DNA from: an uncultured Oscillospiraceae bacterium | GTDB lineage: Bacteria > Bacillota > Clostridia > Oscillospirales > Oscillospiraceae | Length of the DNA: 6,077 bases | Direction: 5' to 3' | Assembly: GCA_959022875.1 (NCBI GenBank) | Contig: CAUFAM010000077.1 | Coordinates: 1 to 6,077, forward strand | In this document: positions 1-4,901 of the stretch, in pieces | Position numbering within the stretch: position 1 is the stretch's first letter | How the letters are laid out: each line of letters begins with the position of its first letter | The notes under the pieces: model-generated | What the model saw: the letters and a program-made list of their open reading frames with translations, nothing else | Database searches by the model: none | Told to the model about the DNA's origin: nothing | Position numbers and translations under genes: made by a program

Positions 1-624
1 GCGCTGAATATTTCCCTTGAGCAGATCCTCGGTCTGCTCAAAGACCACTGCGCCCACCAGATGACCTTCCTTCATAATCGGGAAGGACGTGTTGGCAGTG
101 GCCAGGGTGGTGCCGTTGCTGGTGTGGAAGCGGTCCACCCGGTTGATCACCGGAGACTGGGTGCGAAGAGCGGTAATGGTGGTGCTGATTTCTTCGTTAA
201 GGTTATAGAGATCCGGCAGGTGCCGCCCTTCGATCTGAACGCCGTCGGGGATACGGGAAATTTTTCGGCTGGCTTTGTTGAAAAAAACAGCCTGGGCATC
301 CTTGTCATAGATCTGCACGCCCTCATCACAGTGGTCCAGAGCCCGGGCAAACAGAAATAGCCGCTCGTCTGTCCGGGACAGGAGGAGGTATCTGGCCCCG
401 TGCGGGGCGGGCAGAAATTGGAAGGAAAAGGAGTCCTCATCCCAGGAAAAGGTTCCCTCCTCCTGCCCCGGCGGGAGGGAAAAGACCTTGTGGACCAGCC
501 GCCCCTGGGCAATCCAGGCCTCAAAGAGCAGTCCGTAGGTCTCCCGTGCGCTTTTACTGCCCCAGGCGACGCTGCGTAATACCCCCGCTTCATCCACCGT
601 AAACCGAACATCATAAAAAGCCAT
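1..624 (-). CDS. PAS-domain sigma-54-dependent transcriptional activator (RocR-like), N-terminal part
   Basis: This open frame starts at the ATG at 624 and runs off the left window edge without a stop, giving 208 residues. The start is supported by AGAGGAGG at 632-639, seven bases upstream. Residues about 1-98 form an N-terminal region I do not recognise. Residues about 100-200 look like a PAS sensor domain: ALDHCDEGVQIYDKD, then VFFNKASRKISRI, and a closing strand segment LVGAVVFEQTEDL. In clostridial RocR/PrdR-like regulators such a PAS domain precedes an AAA+ sigma-54 interaction domain and a Fis-type HTH. Those domains would lie outside the window, so the class is inferred, not seen. The divergent position, next to a -24/-12 promoter and repeated upstream half-sites, strongly supports an enhancer-binding protein controlling the plus-strand operon. 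A PAS sensor kinase is the main alternative. The ligand is unknown; ergothioneine or a product is a guess from the neighbouring genes. Confidence 0.8.
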   Translation of the reverse strand, partial: MAFYDVRFTVDEAGVLRSVAWGSKSARETYGLLFEAWIAQGRLVHKVFSLPPGQEEGTFSWDEDSFSFQFLPAPHGARYLLLSRTDERLFLFARALDHCDEGVQIYDKDAQAVFFNKASRKISRIPDGVQIEGRHLPDLYNLNEEISTTITALRTQSPVINRVDRFHTSNGTTLATANTSFPIMKEGHLVGAVVFEQTEDLLKGNIQR

Positions 625-653
625 GCCTGTGCCTCCTCTGCGGGATTTCTTTC

Positions 654-682
654 AGCATAACGGACGCCGGCCCTTCTTTCAA
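654..682 (-). promoter_or_regulatory. Sigma-A-type promoter of the PAS regulator gene
   Basis: Reading the minus strand, TTGAAA (682-677) is followed by a 17-bp spacer and TATGCT (659-654), matching the -35/-10 consensus at 5/6 and 4/6 positions. Transcription would start near 647, giving a leader of about 23 nt that includes the AGAGGAGG ribosome binding site. The TATTGCA repeats begin about 16 bp upstream of this -35, so the regulator could also affect its own expression. Confidence 0.5.
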
Positions 683-697
683 GAAAAAGCAAAAATG

Positions 698-742
698 TAT
701 TGCAATGTGCAAAAAATATTGCATACAGATTAGCCTGCAATA
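698..742. promoter_or_regulatory. TATTGCA repeat cluster, probable upstream activator sites
   Basis: TATTGCA occurs at 698-704 and again at 717-723, with the inverted copy TGCAATA at 736-742. The three heptamers start exactly 19 bp apart. The last two form a perfect inverted repeat with a 12-bp spacer. The first forms a tighter palindrome, TTGCA-ATG-TGCAA (700-712). The cluster lies about 130-170 bp upstream of the predicted start of the sigma-54 promoter, the usual distance for enhancer-binding-protein sites, and directly beside the gene of the presumed activator. From memory, RocR-type activators bind inverted TTTTGCA-like sites, which resembles this half-site. Binding itself is an inference. 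Confidence 0.6.
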
Positions 743-842
743 AGGAATAACCTGGAAGAGAGTGAAAAATTTTTGGCTATACTATATAATAGGAACTACA
801 ATAGTTTGTAAAAGAACGACAAAAATCGAGGTGGATGAAAAG

Positions 843-859
843 TTGGCCTCTGCTTTGCT
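843..859 (+). promoter_or_regulatory. Sigma-54 (-24/-12) promoter of the transporter-lyase operon
   Basis: The sequence TTGGCCTCTGCTTTGCT has the invariant GG (845-846), ten intervening bases and the invariant GC (857-858), followed by T as in the TTGCW box. It matches TTGGC at -24 and TTGCT at -12. The predicted transcription start is near 870, about 59 nt before the transporter start. The PAS regulator next door and the upstream repeat cluster supply the other two parts expected of a sigma-54 system. Confidence 0.82.
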
Positions 860-893
860 CTAATAGTGTAGTATCATTCAAGGAAGGGAGGGT

Positions 894-932
894 ATGCCAG
901 CGCGGCGCGCTGTCATACAAAGAGAAACATGA
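894..932 (+). CDS. Possible 12-aa leader peptide, translationally coupled to the transporter
   Basis: A 12-codon frame encodes MPARRAVIQRET and stops with TGA at 930-932, overlapping the transporter ATG (929-931) as ATGA. A purine-rich stretch (AGGAAGGGAGGG, 881-892) is the only strong Shine-Dalgarno-like sequence in this leader. It lies directly before this ATG, while the transporter ATG has only AAAGAG in front. This suggests ribosomes load at 894 and reinitiate at 929. Alternatively the peptide is incidental and the purine tract serves the transporter from an unusually long distance. It matches no leader peptide that I know. Confidence 0.4.
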   Translation: MPARRAVIQRET

Positions 933-2527
933 AACACGAAACCAACAACAAGCCGATTCGATGGAATGTATTTATTCCATGCTTTGCGGTAATCGGCGGG
1001 GCGGCTATTCTCGGTATTGTCAATAACGAGTGGCTGACGGCCGTGACCAACGGGATTTTCAGCTGGTCCCTGAGCACCTTTGGGTGGCTCTATCAGATTG
1101 TGGCCATGGTAACTCTGTTCTTGGCCGCTATGCTTGCCTTTACCAAGGTGGGGAAGATCCGCTTTGGCGGACCGGAGGCAAAGGCCAAGTATTCCTTTGG
1201 TTCCTGGTTTGCCATGACCCTGACGGGCGGCATTGCCACGGGCCTTATTACCTACGGCGTCAACGAGGTGCTCATCTACTACGGCAACATCTACGGTGAG
1301 CTGGACGCCCTGGGCATCGAGCCCCTGAGCCAGGAGGCCTCCTGGTTTGCCATCGGCCGGTGTTTCTATAACTGGACCTTCATTCCTTATGCCATGTATG
1401 CACTGTCCGGTGTGCTCATTGCCTATATGTACTTCAACCGGAAAAAGGAACTGTCTGTTTCCGCCTCTCTGACTCCTCTCTTCGGAGACCGGGTGACCAA
1501 GGGCATTTGGGTCGTGCTCATCGACGTGCTGTCTGTGCTGGCCATTGCTCTGGGTTTGGCCGCTTCTCTGGGTGCCGGCCTTGCCCTGATTGGCACCGGC
1601 CTCCATGCGGCCTACGGGGTGGACCAGGGCCCCATGGTCTGGATCATCCTCACCGCCATTATTACCATCACCTTCACCGTAGCTTCCGTCACCGGCATTG
1701 ACAAAGGCATCAAGTGGCTGGCCGGACTGACCAGCAAGATTTTCTACGTGCTGCTCATTGTGCTCTTTGTCATTGGCCCCACCATCTATATTCTGAATAT
1801 GTCCAACGTGGGTCTGGGCTACTGGCTGGACCGGTTCTGGACCTGGGGCTTTGACCCCTACACTGTGGGCGGTTCCGCCCTGGTGACCTGGTGGACCATG
1901 TACGACTGGGCCATCTGGATTGCTTATGCCCCCCTGATGGGCATCTTCTTTGCCATCATCGCCTATGGCCGCACCATCCGTCAGTTCCTGATTGTCAACT
2001 GGATTTTGCCTGCTTCCTTCGGGTACGTGTGGTTTGCCGTGTGGGGCAGCACCGCCCTCTACTGGCAGGACAGCGGCAAGGCTGACATCATCTCTGCCAT
2101 TCGGGAAGGCGGCGCGGTGGCCGGCATCTGGGAGTTTTTGAAGCATGTGCCTCTGGGCGTGATCATCATTCCGGTGATTATCGTGGCCCTCATTGCTGCC
2201 TTCTCCACCACCGCGGACACCATGTCCACCACCATTGCTGCCCTGTGCACCAAGGGGGCCCGGCATGATGAGGAGCCCGCTGTGTGGCAGAAGATCGTCT
2301 GGGGCGTGTCCATCGGTGCCATTGCCTGCATCATGGTGGCCTTTGGCGGTGGTGCCCAGGGCGTGGACGGCGTAAAGTATCTGGCTGCTTGCGGCGGCTT
2401 TGTGGTGCTGGTGGTGTTTATCCTCCAGGTGGCCGCTGCCTTTAAAGTATTTTTCTTTGATCCCGAGACCAAGAAGGACATGGTAGACAGCGTGGATCAG
2501 GTGGAGCAGACCCCCGGGCAGGAGTAA
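929..2527 (+). CDS. BCCT-family betaine/carnitine/choline transporter
   Basis: A 532-residue polytopic membrane protein of the betaine/carnitine/choline transporter family, full length for bacterial members and with about twelve hydrophobic segments. Family landmarks are KVGKIRFGGPEAK (73-85) before the first core helix, the glycine-rich stretch GGIATGLITYGVNEV (100-114), GLAASLGAGLALIGTGLH (209-226), the signature region WWTMYDWAIWIAYAP (321-335) with GRTIR (347-351), and the FSTTADT segment (425-431). In BetP the signature carries the aromatic box that cages trimethylammonium groups. By my alignment its three Trp correspond here to I329, W330 and Y333; the Tyr resembles the one in CaiT. D326 is an unusual acidic residue inside the signature. 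It lacks the long charged tails of osmoregulatory BetP, which suggests a catabolic uptake system rather than stress response. No in-frame start lies between the TAG at 869 and this ATG. The lyase gene follows after 53 bp, so the carrier probably imports that enzyme's substrate, plausibly ergothioneine. Confidence 0.9.
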   Translation: MKHETNNKPIRWNVFIPCFAVIGGAAILGIVNNEWLTAVTNGIFSWSLSTFGWLYQIVAMVTLFLAAMLAFTKVGKIRFGGPEAKAKYSFGSWFAMTLTGGIATGLITYGVNEVLIYYGNIYGELDALGIEPLSQEASWFAIGRCFYNWTFIPYAMYALSGVLIAYMYFNRKKELSVSASLTPLFGDRVTKGIWVVLIDVLSVLAIALGLAASLGAGLALIGTGLHAAYGVDQGPMVWIILTAIITITFTVASVTGIDKGIKWLAGLTSKIFYVLLIVLFVIGPTIYILNMSNVGLGYWLDRFWTWGFDPYTVGGSALVTWWTMYDWAIWIAYAPLMGIFFAIIAYGRTIRQFLIVNWILPASFGYVWFAVWGSTALYWQDSGKADIISAIREGGAVAGIWEFLKHVPLGVIIIPVIIVALIAAFSTTADTMSTTIAALCTKGARHDEEPAVWQKIVWGVSIGAIACIMVAFGGGAQGVDGVKYLAACGGFVVLVVFILQVAAAFKVFFFDPETKKDMVDSVDQVEQTPGQE

Positions 2528-2565
2528 GATAAATTGACCCGGGCTGGATTGCTGGGGAGTATAAC

Positions 2566-2573
2566 AGAGGAGG
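2566..2573 (+). promoter_or_regulatory. Ribosome binding site fixing the GTG start of the lyase
   Basis: AGAGGAGG lies seven bases upstream of the GTG at 2581. No promoter or terminator is evident in the 53-bp gap after the transporter stop, so the two genes are most likely on one transcript. Confidence 0.75.
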
Positions 2574-2580
2574 ATTTGCA

Positions 2581-4122
2581 GTGGATCAGTGCAAGGAGAT
2601 AAAAGTTGTGGAGCTGGGGGGAACAGTCGGCCTGCGGGAGCTGGTGGCTGTGGCCCGCTATGGAGCTCGTGTGGAGTTTTCTGATGGCTATCGGGAGCGG
2701 GTGAACCGCTCCCGGAAGCTGGTGGAGGAGTGGATCGACCAGGAGCGGGTGATGTACGGGGTGACCACCGGCTTTGGGGCCCTCTGTACCAAGGCCATCA
2801 GCAAGGAGGAGACGGCCCGGCTGCAGCGCAACATCGTCCTGTCCCACTCCACCTCTGTGGGTGAACCTTTTACCGTGGAACAGGCCCGTGCCACCATGTT
2901 TATGATGCTCCAGAACATTGGACAGGGATACAGCGGCGTGCGTCTGGCGGTGCTGGAGAAGCTGCGGGAGCTGCTGAACCAGGGGGTGACCCCCTGGGCC
3001 CCCCAGGAGGGCTCGGTGGGCTATCTGAGCCCGGAGGCCCATATGGCTCTGGTGCTGCTGGGAGAGGGAAAGGCCTGGTATCAGGACGAACTTCTGCCCG
3101 GCGCCCAGGCGCTGGCCCAGGCCGGAATTGAGCCCATGGAGCTGGGGGCCAAGGAGGGCTTGGCCCTGGTGTCCGGCACCACTTCGGTGACGGCGCTGGG
3201 CGGGCTGGCCCTGTGGGATATGCTCAATGCCGCCAAGGCCGCCGATGTGATTGCCGCCATTACCCTGGAGGCGTCCAAGGGCATTATCCGGGCCTTTGAT
3301 GAGCGGGTCATGGCTGTGCGCCCCCATCCCCATCAGGCGGGGGTGGCCGACAATGTGCGCAAGGTGCTCCAGGGCTCTGAGATCATCGAGCACTATAAGA
3401 ACACCCGCGTCCAGGATGCCCTGTCCCTCCGGTGTGTCCCGCAGCTTCACGGCGCGGCCAAGAAGACGCTCCAGGATGCCCTTGCCACCGTGGAAATCGA
3501 AATCAACTCCTGCTGCGATAACCCCATCATCTGGAGTGACGGAGCTCAGGCCGACGTGATCTCCGCCTGCAACGCCGACTCCTCCTATGTGGGCATGGAG
3601 ATGGACTCCTGCTGCATTGCAGCCACCACCCTGGCCAAGATGTCCGAGCGGCGCAACAACCGCCTCATTGATGAAAACCTGACCGGCTACCCCTGGTTCC
3701 TCATCAAAAATCCCGGCCTCAACTCCGGCCTGATGATCCCCCAGTACACCCAGGCCGGTCTCCTCAACGACATGCGGATTCTCTCCACTCCCGCCACCAT
3801 CGACAACACCCCCACCTGCGGAAATCAGGAGGACTATGTGGCCATGGGCTACAACGCCTCCAAGAAGGCTGGGGCCGTGGTAGAAAAGTTGGAGTACATT
3901 CTGGCCATCGAGCTGCTCTCCGCCTTCCAGGCACAGCCCTTCCTGGACCCGGAGCGAAAGAGAGGAGCAGGCTCCGCACGGGTGCTGGAGGAGATTGGCA
4001 AGCATGTGCCGGTAATGGAGGAGGATATGTTTCTCTATCCTCACATCGAGTATCTGCGGGAGCTGATCCACTCCGGACAGCTGGTAGAGCTGGCGGAAGA
4101 AGCGGTAGGTGAACTGGCGTGA
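2581..4122 (+). CDS. MIO-less histidine ammonia-lyase-fold enzyme, probable ergothionase (ergothioneine trimethylamine-lyase)
   Basis: A 513-residue cytosolic protein of the aromatic amino acid lyase (HAL/PAL) superfamily, normal length for HutH. Conserved landmarks are YGVTTGFG (59-66; Y59 matches the HAL catalytic loop Tyr), IVLSHSTSVGEP (85-96, H89), KEGLALVSGT (191-200), QDALSLRC (278-285), MSERR (354-358), GLNSG (379-383) and NQEDYVAMG (415-423). Where true HALs have GSVG-ASG-DLAPLAH, this protein reads GSVGYLSPEAH (144-154). The Ala-Ser-Gly that cyclises to the MIO electrophile is deleted, so ordinary deamination is not expected. Other HAL active-site positions also differ: Asn of INGT is S198, and the Tyr of QDPYSLR is L281. 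From family knowledge, ergothionase is a HAL homologue that works without MIO, expelling trimethylamine from ergothioneine to give thiourocanate, with homologues in gut bacteria. Pairing with a betaine transporter fits that role. The gene starts at GTG after AGAGGAGG and overlaps the next gene by 4 bp. A lyase for another histidine-like betaine is the main alternative. Confidence 0.8.
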   Translation: MDQCKEIKVVELGGTVGLRELVAVARYGARVEFSDGYRERVNRSRKLVEEWIDQERVMYGVTTGFGALCTKAISKEETARLQRNIVLSHSTSVGEPFTVEQARATMFMMLQNIGQGYSGVRLAVLEKLRELLNQGVTPWAPQEGSVGYLSPEAHMALVLLGEGKAWYQDELLPGAQALAQAGIEPMELGAKEGLALVSGTTSVTALGGLALWDMLNAAKAADVIAAITLEASKGIIRAFDERVMAVRPHPHQAGVADNVRKVLQGSEIIEHYKNTRVQDALSLRCVPQLHGAAKKTLQDALATVEIEINSCCDNPIIWSDGAQADVISACNADSSYVGMEMDSCCIAATTLAKMSERRNNRLIDENLTGYPWFLIKNPGLNSGLMIPQYTQAGLLNDMRILSTPATIDNTPTCGNQEDYVAMGYNASKKAGAVVEKLEYILAIELLSAFQAQPFLDPERKRGAGSARVLEEIGKHVPVMEEDMFLYPHIEYLRELIHSGQLVELAEEAVGELA

Positions 4123-4373
4123 AAAAAGGCGTGAAACGGGTGGAAATGGATTTGGTCAAAATCTTCCTGACTCCGCCCAACACCAGAAGAGAGCGTATCA
4201 CCCTCATCCTCATGCTGGTGGTGACTTTTGTGATGTTTTTTGGCCCGCTGTGCTTTACCGACATCCATCCAGCCCGGGCCATCCTGCTGGCCTGTCTGCC
4301 CTCCCTGTCCATCTCCTGGGGATGGATGGTGCTGCTGCGGTCACTGTTTCGGAAAAGCGAATTCTGCAAATAA
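4119..4373 (+). CDS. Small two-helix membrane protein, translationally coupled to the lyase
   Basis: An 84-residue protein starting at GTG 4119, whose start codon overlaps the lyase stop as GTGA, with a weak TAGGTG seven bases upstream. An internal ATG at 4146 would give 75 residues and cannot be excluded. The N-terminus is basic (NTRRER, 21-26). It is followed by a membrane segment at about 27-46 (ITLILMLVVTFVMFFGPLCF), a short loop with Asp and His, and a second membrane segment at about 54-76. The C-terminus is also basic (LRSLFRKS), which predicts a hairpin with both ends in the cytoplasm. I do not recognise the family. Its place as last gene of the operon suggests a small accessory subunit of the BCCT carrier or an anchor for the lyase, by analogy with small membrane subunits of other secondary transporters. 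This is inference only. Confidence 0.65.
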   Translation: MKKGVKRVEMDLVKIFLTPPNTRRERITLILMLVVTFVMFFGPLCFTDIHPARAILLACLPSLSISWGWMVLLRSLFRKSEFCK

Positions 4374-4413
4374 AGAAACATCGGGAGCGGCAAATCCGCT
4401 CCCGATGTTTCTT
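4373..4413. terminator. Perfect 18-bp hairpin between convergent genes
   Basis: AAGAAACATCGGGAGCGG (4373-4390), a CAAAT loop, and the exact reverse complement CCGCTCCCGATGTTTCTT (4396-4413). The stem begins inside the stop codon of the small membrane protein. The GC-rich core is flanked by A-rich and T-rich arms, and TTTCTTATAT follows on the plus strand. It lacks an uninterrupted U run, but it can serve both the plus-strand operon and the minus-strand 39-aa gene. Confidence 0.8.
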
Positions 4414-4444
4414 ATATGCGTTTGCAACAGGCCGTGTGGAGAAA

Positions 4445-4564
4445 TCAGGCCGTCAGAGCCAGCTCCTCCCGGGCCTCCCGCTCGTTGTCGGCAGAGAAGC
4501 AGAACCGCCCTGCCCAGTCGTAGACCTCAACATGTCCTCTTACCCATACCATCGTATAATCCAT
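4445..4564 (-). CDS. 39-aa hypothetical protein
   Basis: A short minus-strand frame starting at ATG 4564 encodes 39 residues, beginning MDYTMVWVRGHVEVYD, continuing through WAGRFCFSADNEREAREE, and ending LALTA. AAGGGAG on the same strand (4581-4575) lies ten bases upstream and acts as a plausible ribosome binding site. A TATTAT -10-like hexamer (4605-4600) lies further upstream, without a clear -35. The predicted layout is short beta strands followed by a charged helix (DNEREAREEL). The composition looks like a real protein, and the perfect hairpin at 4373-4413 lies just past the stop. I do not know a function, though the pattern resembles tiny conserved hypothetical proteins of gut Clostridia. 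Confidence 0.6.
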   Translation of the reverse strand: MDYTMVWVRGHVEVYDWAGRFCFSADNEREAREELALTA

Positions 4565-4646
4565 TGCGTTTCCGCTCCCTTCGTTTGTTTGATGGCTCTA
4601 TAATACCGGAAGAATTGTCCCATAAACCGGACTTTTAAAACGGTGG

Positions 4647-4675
4647 TTGCCGGGACGGAAAAAAGAAGGTATGAT
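4647..4675 (+). promoter_or_regulatory. Sigma-A promoter of the 53-aa gene
   Basis: TTGCCG (4647-4652), a 17-bp spacer and TATGAT (4670-4675) match the consensus at 4/6 and 5/6 positions with ideal spacing. The predicted start lies near 4682, very close to the ribosome binding site at 4681-4688, so the leader would be very short. Confidence 0.55.
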
Positions 4676-4695
4676 AGCACAAAGGAGGAAACGCC

Positions 4696-4857
4696 ATGGA
4701 GCCGATGTTTTATACCGTACAATCCATCAACGGCGACTACGCCCAGCTGCTGGGGGATCAGGGACAGGAGCACTCCATCACCATGTTCCTGCTGCCCGAA
4801 GGTACGTCAGTGGGCAGCCGCCTGAAGCTGGAGAACTTTCAGTGGGAGTTGTTATAA
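4696..4857 (+). CDS. 53-aa small protein, DUF3006-like
   Basis: The frame starts at ATG 4696 behind a near-perfect AAAGGAGG (4681-4688) at seven-base spacing, and encodes 53 residues. The pattern YTVQSINGDYAQLL (6-19), then HSITMFLLPEG (26-36), then GSRLKLE (40-46) resembles the small beta-rich DUF3006 proteins. Those have a 'GDyAvl' strand followed by 'LPeG...Gd.l.l'. There is no signal peptide or membrane segment. The gene has its own promoter and an immediate intrinsic terminator, so it is a single-gene unit. An internal ATG at residue 4 is an alternative start. The function is unknown; the family match is from memory. Confidence 0.65.
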   Translation: MEPMFYTVQSINGDYAQLLGDQGQEHSITMFLLPEGTSVGSRLKLENFQWELL

Positions 4858-4891
4858 AAAAATCCCTGTGCCATTGGCACAGGGATTTTTT
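4857..4891. terminator. Strong bidirectional intrinsic terminator
   Basis: TCCCTGTGCC (4863-4872), an ATT loop and GGCACAGGGA (4876-4885) form a perfect 10-bp GC-rich stem. Six A on the left (4857-4862) and six T on the right (4886-4891) flank it, giving a U tract in both directions. It lies between the convergent 53-aa gene and the CoA-transferase gene and should end both transcripts. Confidence 0.93.
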
Positions 4892-4901
4892 ATGTTTAAA
4901 A

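Noticed and set aside
762..790. GTGAAA-N17-TATAAT, a possible sigma-A promoter toward the transporter
   Set aside because: The -10 is perfect but the -35 is only 4/6 in an A/T-rich stretch. The -24/-12 promoter downstream is much better supported. A weak basal promoter or a bendable spacer region remains possible.
835..1026. 63-codon plus-strand frame with GAGGTGG before its ATG
   Set aside because: It starts upstream of the sigma-54 transcription start and overlaps the transporter N-terminus out of frame. Its composition is not protein-like.
878..2266. 462-codon minus-strand open frame opposite the transporter
   Set aside because: It is a mirror frame of a GC-rich gene: rich in Gly, His, Gln and Pro with no domain pattern. 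The opposite strand encodes a clear BCCT protein.
2497..4071. 524-codon minus-strand open frame opposite the lyase
   Set aside because: It has low-complexity Gly/His/Leu composition typical of an antisense frame, and the plus strand carries unmistakable HAL-family motifs.
2581..4122. Annotation as a standard histidine ammonia-lyase (HutH)
   Set aside because: The Ala-Ser-Gly that forms the MIO cofactor is absent, other HAL active-site positions differ, and no other hut genes are nearby. A betaine carrier is upstream instead.
4109..4603. Overlapping plus-strand frames of 164 and 132 codons across the hairpin and the 39-aa gene
   Set aside because: They read through the perfect 18-bp hairpin at 4373-4413, overlap the membrane protein gene in other frames, and show no recognisable protein pattern.
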